DNA of 64,000 nucleotides, taken from positions 71,511-135,510 of the forward strand of contig JAEUTP010000017.1 of NCBI GenBank assembly GCA_016787705.1, read 5' to 3'. This document shows positions 18,728-27,688 of the stretch, piece after piece. The notes beneath the pieces are model-generated. The model saw only the letters and a program-made list of their open reading frames with translations, searched no databases and was not told where the DNA came from. The DNA comes from Bacteroidia bacterium (GTDB taxonomy: Bacteria; Bacteroidota; Bacteroidia; B-17B0; Aurantibacillaceae). How positions within the stretch are numbered: position 1 is the first letter of the stretch; the number at the start of each line of letters is the position of its first letter. Both the position numbers and the translations under genes were made by a program.

Positions 18728-18964
18728 ATGCTTGAACAACCTAACCCACAACTGTTAATAGACCTGGTAAAAATACCAATGCCTTATGGCAGGTATAAAG
18801 GCGTTACACTTTATAAACTGCCCGTATCTTATTTGGAGTGGTTTGCCCGCAAGGGTTTTCCGGAAGGTAAATTAGGCATGTTGTTACAAACACTTTATGA
18901 AATTAAGTTAAATGGCTTAGAGTTTTTATTTGAGAGAATCAAAAAAGAAGCCGGTTTACAATAA
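18728..18964 (+). CDS. DUF3820 family protein
   Basis: A 78-residue protein carrying the DUF3820 signature MPYGRYKGVTLYKLPVSYLEWFARKG (shown here by its anchors MPYGRYKG and YLEWFARKG). The same short motif is found next to exonuclease domains and is thought to be a small nucleic-acid-related module, but this is not proven. It begins one base after the upstream helical protein gene. Confidence 0.85.
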   Translation: MLEQPNPQLLIDLVKIPMPYGRYKGVTLYKLPVSYLEWFARKGFPEGKLGMLLQTLYEIKLNGLEFLFERIKKEAGLQ

Positions 18965-19012
18965 CTCATAATTATTTTTAATTTAGTACATTTAAATTAC
19001 AAAAATCAAAAC

Positions 19013-19462
19013 ATGAAAAAGATCTTCTGCTTGGTGTTAGCATTTTTTGCCTTTAAAATTAGTCATGCTCAAAAACCTGTTTACGATTCTGTTCTTGCAA
19101 AAAAATTAGGTGCCGATGATTACGGCATGAAAAGTTATGTAATGGTATTGTTAAAGACCGGAACCTACAAAGCAAAAACTAAAGGAGAATCCGATTCTCT
19201 TTTCCGTGGGCATATGGATAATATTATTGATCTTGCTAATAAAGGTAAGCTGGCCCTGGCCGGCCCATTTGATAAAAATGATTTGTACCGTGGTATATTT
19301 ATTTTTAATGTAAAAACGATTGAAGAAGCAAAAGAACTAACGGCAAAAGATCCTGCTATTAAAATTAATTTATTTGCTGTTGATTATTTGCCCTGGTATG
19401 GATCAGCAGCTGTTACAGAGATCAATAACATTCATAAAACAATAGAAAAGAAATCGCATTAG
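19013..19462 (+). CDS. Exported YCII-related protein
   Basis: A 149-residue protein with a signal peptide (IFCLVLAFFAFKISHAQ) and a YCII-like alpha-beta domain: YVMVLLKTG, FRGHMDNIIDLANKGKLALAGPFD and GIFIFNVKTIEEAKELTAKDPAIK. YCII proteins are small ferredoxin-like folds with a conserved His/Asp pair; the HMDNI and KDPAI segments are the equivalents here. Export is unusual for the family at large but common in Bacteroidota. The downstream SpoIIE gene starts 10 bases later, so an operon is likely. Confidence 0.88.
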   Translation: MKKIFCLVLAFFAFKISHAQKPVYDSVLAKKLGADDYGMKSYVMVLLKTGTYKAKTKGESDSLFRGHMDNIIDLANKGKLALAGPFDKNDLYRGIFIFNVKTIEEAKELTAKDPAIKINLFAVDYLPWYGSAAVTEINNIHKTIEKKSH

Positions 19463-19471
19463 CGACAGGCA

Positions 19472-21712
19472 ATGAAAAAAGTCGCAGCAATTATTTTTTT
19501 ACTTTTCTCCGTTCTTTTGCAGGCGCAAAACCCGCAGCTTGATTCATTATATAAAGCTTTAAATTCTGCAAAGGCCGATTCAGTAAAACTAAGGCTGCGT
19601 TGTAAAATTGGGTTGGCAGCCCCGGTTGTTCGTGTTTCGTATTGGGATAGTATTTTAAAAGACGCTAAAAGTGCAGGTCTTAAATATTACGAAGGTCTTG
19701 CTTTAAGAGGACTGGGAAGTGTTTATGATGAGGAAGAAGAAGAGGGCACAAACGCGATAGCCTTCTTTAACAAAAGTTTAAAGGTATTTGAAGAGATAGG
19801 TGATAAAAAAGAAGCCTCTAACAATCTCCACATTCTTGGTTTTGTAATGCATGATCGCGGCGATTCTGAAAAAGGTTTAGAGTATTTTAATAGAAGCTTA
19901 AAGCTGCGTGAAGAAATAGATTTTAAAAGTGGGATAGGGGAATCGTTAAATAATATTGGTTTTATTTATCAGTTGCGCGGTGATATTAACCGTTCTCTCG
20001 ATTATTATCTTAAAGCTATAAAAATATTTGAGCAGATAAATGATAAAAAAAATGAGGCCTATCTTATTAACAACATTGCTTTTTTATACCAGGGACAGGG
20101 CGATACGACCAGAGCCCTGGATTGGTATTTAAAGAGTTTAAAACTGGCACAAAAAATAAATGATAAACCCGGTATATCCGGTGCCTATAATAATTTGGCT
20201 GTTATAGCTCTTAATAAAGGAGATGCTGCTAAAGCGCTTGATTATTCTCAAAAAAGTTTAGCTATTCGCCAACAAACCGGAGATAGAAAAGGTGTATCTG
20301 CTTCCTTAAATAACATTGGTTCGGCATACGAAAAAATGGATGATCTTAATAATGGCGATTACACAAGGGCACTAAAATATTATTATGAAGCTTTTGAAAT
20401 AAGAAAAGCCATAAACGATAAAAATGCAGTGGCGCGTTCTTACAACAGTATAGGATCTATATATTTTAAACAAAAAAAATATGCTTTGGCACTTGAAAAC
20501 GCTGAGCAGGGTTACAAACTTAGCAAACAACTGGGGTTTCCAATTCAAATAAGTGCTTCGGCAAAATTGTTGTATAAAATATATAAACAAATTAATAAAC
20601 CTGTTAATGCACTTGAAATGCACGAATTATTTATTCATATGAGAGATAGCATCAATAACGAAGAAACACGAAAGTCAAGCACAAAAAAACAATTTCAATA
20701 CGAGTATGATAAAAAAGTTACAGCAGATAGTGTGCGCACAGCCGAAGAGAAAAAAACAATAGCCGTGCAATTAAAACAAGAGCAAACCCAGCGTTACGCT
20801 TTATATGGTGGTTTGTTGCTGGTATTGGTGTTTGCAGGCTTTATGTTTAACAGGTTTAAGATAACACAAAAACAAAAGGTAGTAATTGAACAGCAAAAGC
20901 ATGTTGTAGAAGAAAAACAAAAAGAAATAGTAGATTCTATTACTTATGCTAAACGTTTACAGGAAGCTATTTTACCGGCAGAAATACATTGGAGCAATAA
21001 TTTTAAAAATGGTTTTGTTTTTTATAAACCTAAAGATTTGGTGGCGGGAGATTTTTACTGGCTCGAAAAAGTAAATGATCTTGTTTTGTTTGCGGTAGCA
21101 GATTGCACGGGGCATGGTGTACCGGGCGCTTTGGTAAGCGTGGTTTGCAGCAATGCTTTAAATAGAAGCGTGTTGGAATTTAAAATTACCGAGCCGGGAA
21201 AGATATTGGATAAAACACGCGAATTGGTAATAGCTACTTTTGAAAAGAGTGGTGAAGAAGTTAAGGATGGTATGGACATTAGCCTGTGTTGTTTAAATAC
21301 TAAAACAAAAGAATTATTATGGGCAGGTGCTAATAATCCACTCTGGTTTTTGTCCTCCTCTATAGGATGCGGCTCGCAAAGCGAGACAGAGCAGGATAAG
21401 AAGGCGGTTATTAATGAAATTAAACCCGATAAACAACCCATTGGCAAATATGCACTACAAACGCCTTTTACCACTCATAAAGTGCAGTTAAACGCAGGTG
21501 ATACCATTTATTTGTTTACCGATGGCCTGGCCGACCAGTTTGGTGGCGCACAGGGTAAAAAATTTAAATACAAACGCCTTAAAGAGTTACTTTTAAATAA
21601 TAACGTAACAACTATGGATGAACAAAAAGCCATCCTTGAAAAGGCTTTTATTGATTGGAAAGGCCAATTAGAGCAGGTAGATGATGTGTGTGTTATTGGG
21701 ATGAGATTGTAA
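19472..21712 (+). CDS. TPR-repeat SpoIIE-type serine phosphatase
   Basis: A 746-residue signalling protein. After a signal peptide (VAAIIFLLFSVLLQAQ), residues about 30-390 hold seven or so tetratricopeptide repeats (ALRGLGSVYDEEEEEG, SLNNIGFIYQLRGDINRSLDYY, and others). A single membrane helix (YALYGGLLLVLVFAGFMF, about 445-462) and a coiled coil (KQKVVIEQQKHVVEEKQKEI) lead to the linker SITYAKRLQEAILP and a PP2C/SpoIIE domain with metal-binding acidic residues in VAGDFYW, ADCTGHGVPGALVS and LFTDGLADQFGG. The TPRs are thus periplasmic and the phosphatase cytoplasmic, able to act on an anti-sigma-antagonist-like partner not present here. A second SpoIIE protein lies at 29843-31771. Confidence 0.93.
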   Translation: MKKVAAIIFLLFSVLLQAQNPQLDSLYKALNSAKADSVKLRLRCKIGLAAPVVRVSYWDSILKDAKSAGLKYYEGLALRGLGSVYDEEEEEGTNAIAFFNKSLKVFEEIGDKKEASNNLHILGFVMHDRGDSEKGLEYFNRSLKLREEIDFKSGIGESLNNIGFIYQLRGDINRSLDYYLKAIKIFEQINDKKNEAYLINNIAFLYQGQGDTTRALDWYLKSLKLAQKINDKPGISGAYNNLAVIALNKGDAAKALDYSQKSLAIRQQTGDRKGVSASLNNIGSAYEKMDDLNNGDYTRALKYYYEAFEIRKAINDKNAVARSYNSIGSIYFKQKKYALALENAEQGYKLSKQLGFPIQISASAKLLYKIYKQINKPVNALEMHELFIHMRDSINNEETRKSSTKKQFQYEYDKKVTADSVRTAEEKKTIAVQLKQEQTQRYALYGGLLLVLVFAGFMFNRFKITQKQKVVIEQQKHVVEEKQKEIVDSITYAKRLQEAILPAEIHWSNNFKNGFVFYKPKDLVAGDFYWLEKVNDLVLFAVADCTGHGVPGALVSVVCSNALNRSVLEFKITEPGKILDKTRELVIATFEKSGEEVKDGMDISLCCLNTKTKELLWAGANNPLWFLSSSIGCGSQSETEQDKKAVINEIKPDKQPIGKYALQTPFTTHKVQLNAGDTIYLFTDGLADQFGGAQGKKFKYKRLKELLLNNNVTTMDEQKAILEKAFIDWKGQLEQVDDVCVIGMRL

Positions 21713-21946
21713 CCTTCTTTTTTTGTATTATTTCAGTTTTTTACGCTTTTATTTTGCGTAAATCATTAGTTATTGATCATTATTTGCAAAAAATGCAAAA
21801 CGCATGATCGCTGCTTGCGCAAAGCACTTTTTTCTACAAAAATCATCGGCGTTTAAAATTTTACTTCAGTATTCAATAAGTTTTCTGCCACCGTTAAGCG
21901 CACTTTTGTTTTATAAATTATTAATTAACTATAAAACAAACAGCAC

Positions 21947-23113
21947 ATGAAAACAAAATTATTTACACTTGCTTTTTTACTTTCGCTAACATTAATAAAA
22001 GCACAAACATGGATTTCTTATAACGAATCAAACGGTCTCGGTCATAATAATGTTCAGGCAATAGCAATTGATGCCAATGGAACAAAATGGATAGGTACTT
22101 ATGGTGGTGGCATTTCGAAATTTGATGGCACTAACTGGACGAACTATACTGTTAATGATGGTTTGGTTTGTGATTTTGTGCGAGCCATTAAAATTGATGT
22201 ATTTGGAAATATATGGATAGGAACAGATGGTGGTGTATCTAAATTTGACGGAAGTACCTGGCAAAATTATACAACCATTGACGGCTTATCAAACAATCTT
22301 GTTTATGCAATCGAAATTGATGCTAATGGTGTAAAATGGTTTGCAACCAATATGGGCGTTTCAAAATTTGATGATACATACTGGACAATTTACACAACTA
22401 TAAATGGCCTTGCAAACAATATCGTAACATCTATGGCAATAGATAATACCAATACACTTTGGTTCGGTACCTGGGGTGGCGGCGTTTCTAATTTTAATGG
22501 CAGTAATTGGACAACCTATTCAGAAGCAAATTATGTACATGCAATAAAAGCAGAAACTGATGGAACGCTTTGGTTTGGTACTGCAACTGGCATTAAAAAG
22601 TTTGACGGAACAACTTGGAGCAATTATAGTACAACAAATGGCCTGGCATTAAATAATGTTTATGCCATTACAATTGATGCAGAGAATAACAAATGGTTTG
22701 GCAACTCGGCAGGGGTTTTAAAATATGATGGAAATAATTTTACAACCTATAATACCAACAATGGATTAATTGGTGATATCGTAAATACATCCGTTACTGA
22801 TAATAATGGAAATGTATGGATCGGTACAATGGACGGCATATCTCTATATTTAGCCGCGCCAAACACAATTAAAGAAAATAGCAAGACCTATGTCATTTCT
22901 CTTTTTCCAAATCCAACACAAGATAAAATAAATATAGATTCAAGTATAAATATCACTGGCGCACATTTTAGTATTGTTGATCCTACAGGAAAAACAGTAT
23001 TGGAAGGTATTCTTAAAAACAATGAAATAAATATCCAGCACCTTGAAAAGGGTATTTATACATTTAGTTTAAAGGCCAAAGATGTTTATACAAAAAAGAT
23101 CATTAAAAATTAA
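21947..23113 (+). CDS. Two-component-regulator-type beta-propeller with T9SS domain
   Basis: A 388-residue secreted protein: signal peptide (1-20), then about seven repeats of about 40 residues with the pattern KWIGTYGGGISKFDGTNWTN and NGLxxNxVxAIxID, as in the extracytoplasmic propeller of hybrid two-component sensors. Here no kinase follows; instead the last about 75 residues are a T9SS sorting domain (SLFPNPTQDKINIDSS, GIYTFSLKAKDVYTKKIIKN). A binding protein displayed or released at the surface is the likely role. It is transcribed alone after a 234-base intergenic region in which I see no gene. Confidence 0.92.
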   Translation: MKTKLFTLAFLLSLTLIKAQTWISYNESNGLGHNNVQAIAIDANGTKWIGTYGGGISKFDGTNWTNYTVNDGLVCDFVRAIKIDVFGNIWIGTDGGVSKFDGSTWQNYTTIDGLSNNLVYAIEIDANGVKWFATNMGVSKFDDTYWTIYTTINGLANNIVTSMAIDNTNTLWFGTWGGGVSNFNGSNWTTYSEANYVHAIKAETDGTLWFGTATGIKKFDGTTWSNYSTTNGLALNNVYAITIDAENNKWFGNSAGVLKYDGNNFTTYNTNNGLIGDIVNTSVTDNNGNVWIGTMDGISLYLAAPNTIKENSKTYVISLFPNPTQDKINIDSSINITGAHFSIVDPTGKTVLEGILKNNEINIQHLEKGIYTFSLKAKDVYTKKIIKN

Positions 23114-23143
23114 CATAGTTTTTTCGTGTTTAAAAATATAGCT

Positions 23144-23166
23144 CTGCAGGATTAAAGATCCTGCAG
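23144..23166. terminator. Hairpin between convergent genes
   Basis: CTGCAGGAT and ATCCTGCAG form a perfect 9-base stem around a 5-base loop between the convergent propeller and GNAT genes. T runs are weak on both sides, so it may be a bidirectional but inefficient terminator. Confidence 0.55.
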
Positions 23167-23195
23167 AATATTCGAAGGCTAAATGAATTTGTAAT

Positions 23196-23717
23196 TCATA
23201 AATAAAAATCCAAAAACATTATGTAATTCGGATTATAATGTGTTTTTGAGATCTTAAAAAAAGTATCTTCTACTTTAACAAAACCTGCTTTCTTGTAAAA
23301 ATCAAGGGCAGGTTTATTTTCAACCCACACATACAGCCACATGGCTTTTTGCAAATTTTGTTTTGAAAGTTCAACATTAAAATCAAATAAAGCCTTGCCT
23401 AAGTTAAGTCCGATAAATTCTTTTTTAAGGTACAAGCGGCTTAATTTTGTAATATTTTTTTCTTTTATGCTTTTATAGGCTGCGTTAAAAATAATGTTTG
23501 AAAAACCTGCTGCTTTGTTATTGTAATAAATAATGTAATAATTGTTTTTAGGATCGTTTAATTCGTTCTCAAATGTTTTTAAAGTAAAATTAGCGTCAAT
23601 ATAATTCTTTATGTCTTTTTCCGGTCCCGAATGCCCATGCGATTCCATAAAAGAGGTAGCTGCCAGCTCTGTAATTACTACAAGATCGTTTAGAGATGCT
23701 TTTTTTATTTCTGTCAT
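23196..23717 (-). CDS. GNAT-family N-acetyltransferase
   Basis: A 173-residue protein with the GNAT fold. The N-terminal strand-helix (TEIKKASLNDLVVITELAA), the acetyl-CoA binding region (LSRLYLKKEFIGLNLGKALFDF; the usual QxxGxG/A loop is here KEFIGLNLGKAL) and the C-terminal WLYVWVENKPALDFYKKAGF are typical. It acetylates a small molecule or protein amine; the substrate is not evident. It is convergent with the propeller gene. Confidence 0.9.
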   Translation of the reverse strand: MTEIKKASLNDLVVITELAATSFMESHGHSGPEKDIKNYIDANFTLKTFENELNDPKNNYYIIYYNNKAAGFSNIIFNAAYKSIKEKNITKLSRLYLKKEFIGLNLGKALFDFNVELSKQNLQKAMWLYVWVENKPALDFYKKAGFVKVEDTFFKISKTHYNPNYIMFLDFYL

Positions 23718-24044
23718 ATAAGTTTAAAAATAACAAATTGTTTGCATGCTTTAACATTTTTATACGCGGGCGTAATTTTTTCTAATAATAAAATTAAAAC
23801 ATTAACATGAAAACAATATTTTTATTTTTTACAATCGCATTTTCAATAAATTTTATGTATCATAATTAATGCGAATTCATCCATTGTTTTAATTTTTAAA
23901 GATTATTAAATATATTAATTATCCCTACAACAAACGAGATGCTTTTAATAGGACAAAAGCCGGGTACTTTTGTTAAATAAAAAGCCTTTCGGTTTTCTGA
24001 AAGGCTTTTTTGGTTTATTTCAAAAATTAGATATAACTCATAAA
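23718..24044. other. Intergenic region with signal-peptide-like remnant
   Basis: This 327-base stretch holds a 20-codon plus-strand frame at 23807-23869 (MKTIFLFFTIAFSINFMYHN, then stop), which looks like an orphan signal peptide, possibly the remnant of a lost secreted-protein gene. The right part holds the terminator of the bestrophin gene. Nothing else was recognised. Confidence 0.45.
23978..24011 (-). terminator. Intrinsic terminator of bestrophin gene
   Basis: AAAAAGCCTTTC and GAAAGGCTTTTTT form a perfect stem with a short loop. On the minus strand the stem is followed by a T-rich tract, placing it about 35 bases after the bestrophin stop. The stem also has a T run on the plus side. Confidence 0.85.
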
Positions 24045-24938
24045 CTAATCTGTGTAAAAACCATTATCGGTGGGTGGAGTAGTTATATTTTTATCTTTAA
24101 TAAGTTGTTTTAAGTTTGTTTCAATAGTATGCGCAATGGCGGTTACGGGTGTGTCGGTTGCATAACCTGAAAAAGGATCCTGCATATCTTTAGCGGTTCT
24201 TTCAAGCAATAAAAATGGTACTGATATAATGATAAGAAGCGGTATCTCAAAAAGACCATCAATTTCTGATAAAGAGATAGAGAGTAAAATAATAAAAATG
24301 TAAATAAGGCTATGAAGAAAAAAACTATAGGTGGTTGGAAACACTGTGGTTTTTATTCTTTCTGCCCGTCCCATCGAATCACAAAGCCGAACTAATGTGT
24401 CGTCTAGTTGCACATGATGAAAAGAATCTATTTCACCGGTTGTTAATAGTTTTTGTATATCGCGGCTATGTTGATCTATTAAGGCTAAAGGTTTGTTAGC
24501 GTGTTCCGATAATTCTTCAAGATCTTCTTTCGATAAAAAACTATTAATACCAAAAGTTGCATCTCGGCCACGTAATGATTGGCCAAGGCAATAACACCAG
24601 GCTATTTGCCGGTTGGTGATCTTTGCAAGCATATCCTTATTCGCTGTTTTGGTAAAATTCCTTACCTCTATTATAAGTGTACGCGAGTCGTTTACTATCG
24701 AGCCCCATATCTTCCGGGCTTCCCACCAGCGTTCATATGATTGATTAAGATTAAAGGAAAGAATAAGAGAAATGGCCGTGCCTAGAAATATTGGAAGGCT
24801 TACAGGAATTGATGGTAAAACATTAATAAGCTGCCGCTGTATAAAATAGATACAAACAGATATAATGCTTACGGTTATGAAATGTTTTTGCGCCTTGCGA
24901 AAAATATATGAAAATGGAAGTCGTTTATTTAATAACAT
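24045..24938 (-). CDS. Bestrophin-family anion channel
   Basis: A 297-residue membrane protein of the bestrophin/RFP-TM (YneE) family, pentameric chloride or cation channels. Family features are SLILSFNLNQSYERWWEARKIWG (the RWWEAR motif), IVNDSRTLI, and later SISLSEIDGLFEIPLLIIISVPF and DPFSGYATDTPV. The N-terminus starts with LLNKRLPFSYIFRKAQKHF before the first membrane helix. It is the last gene of a same-strand series with a UspA-like protein, a histidine kinase and a response regulator, which suggests the channel may be under that system's control. Confidence 0.92.
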   Translation of the reverse strand: MLLNKRLPFSYIFRKAQKHFITVSIISVCIYFIQRQLINVLPSIPVSLPIFLGTAISLILSFNLNQSYERWWEARKIWGSIVNDSRTLIIEVRNFTKTANKDMLAKITNRQIAWCYCLGQSLRGRDATFGINSFLSKEDLEELSEHANKPLALIDQHSRDIQKLLTTGEIDSFHHVQLDDTLVRLCDSMGRAERIKTTVFPTTYSFFLHSLIYIFIILLSISLSEIDGLFEIPLLIIISVPFLLLERTAKDMQDPFSGYATDTPVTAIAHTIETNLKQLIKDKNITTPPTDNGFYTD

Positions 24939-24947
24939 AGATTTAGT

Positions 24948-25424
24948 TTAAGATATTAGTGTTTCTAATTGGTCAAACTCCGAAGTGCCTTGGGTAAGCA
25001 ACCAATCCATTTCGTAAACTGGTAAATTACATTTTCTAATATAATCGATCACATCTAATGTATTGCCTGTTTTTTTTAATACATAGTGTTTAGCCACATA
25101 ACATTCCTCAATCTTATGGGCGCTAATAAAATTTTTGAAGGCATTTTTGTTTAAGCCGTGAAAGAGTTCTATCCTAACATCAACCAGGTTTGTAGTAAAG
25201 CGGTTCTTTAAAATAGAAATAGCATCATTAAAAGACGGTTTTAAAAGTGAGTTAATTATTTTTCGTCGAGAATAAAACATCAGGTCTACTATAGAATCAG
25301 AAAGTAATTGACCGCTTAAAAGCACAACCGTTAATTCCTTATTTGTGTCAAGCAATAAGGCCTGCTTAAGAACATTTAACGATTCAATACAAAAATCAGT
25401 TGGAATAAGGATGGTTTTTTTCAT
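24948..25424 (-). CDS. Universal-stress-protein-like protein
   Basis: A 158-residue protein starting at MKKTILIPTDFCIESLNVLK (25424); an upstream in-frame ATG at 25472 would add a poor N-terminus. The ILIPTDF strand and the following helix match the UspA fold start. The canonical ATP-binding GxxG(x9)GS motif of UspA is not seen in the C-terminal part, so nucleotide binding is doubtful. It starts 79 bases after the histidine kinase stop and ends 9 bases before the bestrophin start. Confidence 0.75.
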   Translation of the reverse strand: MKKTILIPTDFCIESLNVLKQALLLDTNKELTVVLLSGQLLSDSIVDLMFYSRRKIINSLLKPSFNDAISILKNRFTTNLVDVRIELFHGLNKNAFKNFISAHKIEECYVAKHYVLKKTGNTLDVIDYIRKCNLPVYEMDWLLTQGTSEFDQLETLIS

Positions 25425-25503
25425 ACAATAAAATTTATTGATACAAAATTCAATAAACCTTATTAGAGGCACTTAAAAGGCAGATTAAAATGAGATTAGA
25501 ATT

Positions 25504-26874
25504 TTAGTTTGACCTTGGAAAACGTACCTGTACGGTTACCCCATTATTTACTGTGGATGATACTTCTAAAGAACCTTTGTGAAGGCGTATAATGTTACGG
25601 GAAAGAGGCAGCCCAATGCCATAACCTTCAAAGTTGCGGGTGTTGGAGGCGCGAAAGAAGGGGTCGTAAATATATTTTAATTCCTCTTCCGGAATGCCAA
25701 TACCTGAATCTTTTACGATAATAACAACATCACTGTCAGTTGTTGCCAGCGAAACTTTTACAGGTTTGTTTGAAGAATATTTACAGGCATTACTTAAAAT
25801 ATTTGCCAGGGCAAGATGCAGTAATTGGGCATTACCATTTATGGACATCTTTTCGGGATTTTCGGGCACCATATTCATATCTATTTGCAACTGGTTAGCC
25901 GGATTCATTTTATCAATTGTTTTTTTTGTGTCCCATAAAAGCTCATCGGCACGCAATAATTCCATTTTTTGTTTTTTTCCGTCAAAACCGGTTTGGGCCA
26001 AAAATAAAAGTGATTTCGTGATCTTGTCCAAACGCTCTGCCTCGTTAAGAACAATGTGCAGGGCTTCGGTATATTCTTTAGAAGTTCTGTCTTTGCTTAA
26101 GGTTACTTCGGCTTCGCCAATAATGGCTGTTAGTGGCGTACTTAATTCATGAGATGCATTGCTTATAAAGTTATTTTGTGTTTCAAAAGATGTTTCCAGC
26201 CTGTCCAGCATATTATTAAAAGTGGTAATAAGTTCGCCCATCTCATCATTATCAGCAGGCGTTTTTTCCAAACGCAGGTGCATATTCTCGGAGCTGATCT
26301 CTTTCACATTATCAGTAATTTTTTTAATGAGTTTAAAAATTCGTTTAGAAAACAGGAAGGAGATAGCCAATGCAAGCAAAGAGGTTAAAGGCAATGCAAT
26401 AATAAATATATTGCGTAAATGTAATAAATGTTGCGTGTCATAATCATTAGTGGCAGATACAATAATAATATAATTACCTTTTAATCCTTTGTAGTTTATT
26501 CCGGAAAAAAAAAGATCACCTTTTTTTAAAGTAGCATTGCCCCTGTTAGCGATCTCTTCAAAAAATTGAACAGGTACTTCTAATTGTTTTGCACTATTTA
26601 TGAGGTTTGATTTTGAGTTGATCTTAAAAAAATAATCTCTTTCGCCGGTTAATTTTTCGAGATGCTTTTCTCTCATCTCTTTAAACGCTGAAGCTTTTTC
26701 TTCTTCTGATTCCAGTTGTGATTTTGCGGCTAATACAGCACGTACCTCTAAACGTTTGTAAAAATCAGTAAAAGAATAACGTGAAGAAAAATAATACACC
26801 GAAATACTTAAAAGCAATATGATAGACAGGGTGCCAGCAAAAAAAATAAGAGCTATTTTAAATTGACTTTTCAA
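25504..26874 (-). CDS. Sensor histidine kinase
   Basis: A 456-residue membrane kinase. Residues about 8-28 and 155-175 are membrane helices flanking a periplasmic sensor region of about 125 residues. A HAMP domain follows (SFLFSKRIFKLIKKITDNV ... MGELITTFNNMLDRLE). The dimerisation helix has the H box FISNASHELSTPLTAIIGE, and the ATPase domain has the N box (NILSNACKYSS), DSGIGIP and GYGIGLPLSRNI. It phosphorylates the OmpR-type regulator encoded just upstream; the two genes overlap by four bases. The signal is unknown. Confidence 0.96.
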   Translation of the reverse strand: MKSQFKIALIFFAGTLSIILLLSISVYYFSSRYSFTDFYKRLEVRAVLAAKSQLESEEEKASAFKEMREKHLEKLTGERDYFFKINSKSNLINSAKQLEVPVQFFEEIANRGNATLKKGDLFFSGINYKGLKGNYIIIVSATNDYDTQHLLHLRNIFIIALPLTSLLALAISFLFSKRIFKLIKKITDNVKEISSENMHLRLEKTPADNDEMGELITTFNNMLDRLETSFETQNNFISNASHELSTPLTAIIGEAEVTLSKDRTSKEYTEALHIVLNEAERLDKITKSLLFLAQTGFDGKKQKMELLRADELLWDTKKTIDKMNPANQLQIDMNMVPENPEKMSINGNAQLLHLALANILSNACKYSSNKPVKVSLATTDSDVVIIVKDSGIGIPEEELKYIYDPFFRASNTRNFEGYGIGLPLSRNIIRLHKGSLEVSSTVNNGVTVQVRFPRSN

Positions 26875-27575
26875 TCCGTTTCTTTTAATACATAACCCAT
26901 ACCAACAATGGTATGAATGAGTTTGTTCTTTTTGTCCTTATCAATCTTTTTTCGTAGATAATTCACATAAACATCCACCACATTGGTTCCCATATCAAAA
27001 TTAATATCCCACACGTTTTCCAACAAATAGCTTCTTGATAAAACCTTACGTTTGTTTTTTAAAAAGATCAATAGCAAACGGTATTCGGTAGATGTTAATG
27101 AAATGGGGCTTCCACCGCGTTTTACAGTTTTGGTATCATCGTTTAGCTCAAGATCATCAAATGAAAATAGGATTGTCTCAGCATTATCACTATTACTGTA
27201 ATTACTTCTGCGAATAAGTGAATTTACACGGGCTTGTAATTCAATAAATTTAAAAGGTTTTATAAGGTAGTCATCTGCACCCTTATCAAGTCCTAAAACT
27301 ATATTTTCTGATGTACCAAGAGCGGTAAGAAACAAAACCGGTGTATGAATGTTGCTGGCCCTTATTTCTTCACAAACAGTTAAACCATTTTTACCCGGCA
27401 GCATTATATCAAGAATTATGAGGTCAAAACTGTGTTTTAAAGCCATTTGCAGGCCGGTTTCACCATCCAGGCAAACAGAAACATCATAACCGCTTTCAGA
27501 TAATCCTTTTTTTATAAAGGAAACAACATTTGTTTCGTCTTCTACAAGTAAAATACGTTTTGTAGGCATACACAA
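26871..27575 (-). CDS. OmpR-family response regulator
   Basis: A 234-residue response regulator. The receiver domain has the acidic pair in LVEDET, the phosphorylated Asp in DLIILDIMLPGKNG and Lys in DYLIKPFKF. The C-terminal winged helix (SPISLTSTEYRLLLIFLKNK ... VVDVYVNYLRKKID) binds DNA. An internal ATG two codons in (MPTKRILLVEDE) is an alternative start. It overlaps the kinase start by four bases and is divergent from the OmpA gene; the bestrophin and UspA-like genes downstream may be its targets. Confidence 0.97.
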   Translation of the reverse strand: MCMPTKRILLVEDETNVVSFIKKGLSESGYDVSVCLDGETGLQMALKHSFDLIILDIMLPGKNGLTVCEEIRASNIHTPVLFLTALGTSENIVLGLDKGADDYLIKPFKFIELQARVNSLIRRSNYSNSDNAETILFSFDDLELNDDTKTVKRGGSPISLTSTEYRLLLIFLKNKRKVLSRSYLLENVWDINFDMGTNVVDVYVNYLRKKIDKDKKNKLIHTIVGMGYVLKETD

Positions 27576-27633
27576 AAATAGTAAAATTAAACAGACTGTA
27601 ACTTTAAAGCGTAGCTTTTATAAATTTAGCAAA

Positions 27634-27663
27634 TTGAAATCTTGTATCTTTTCTGTAATTTAG
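27634..27663 (+). promoter_or_regulatory. Promoter of OmpA-type gene
   Basis: TTG at 27634-27636, 19 bases, then TAATTTAG at 27656-27663: one mismatch to the TTG-N19-TAnnTTTG consensus. The start codon follows 25 bases later. Confidence 0.6.
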
Positions 27664-27688
27664 GCGTTATATCGCTCAAAAAGCAAAT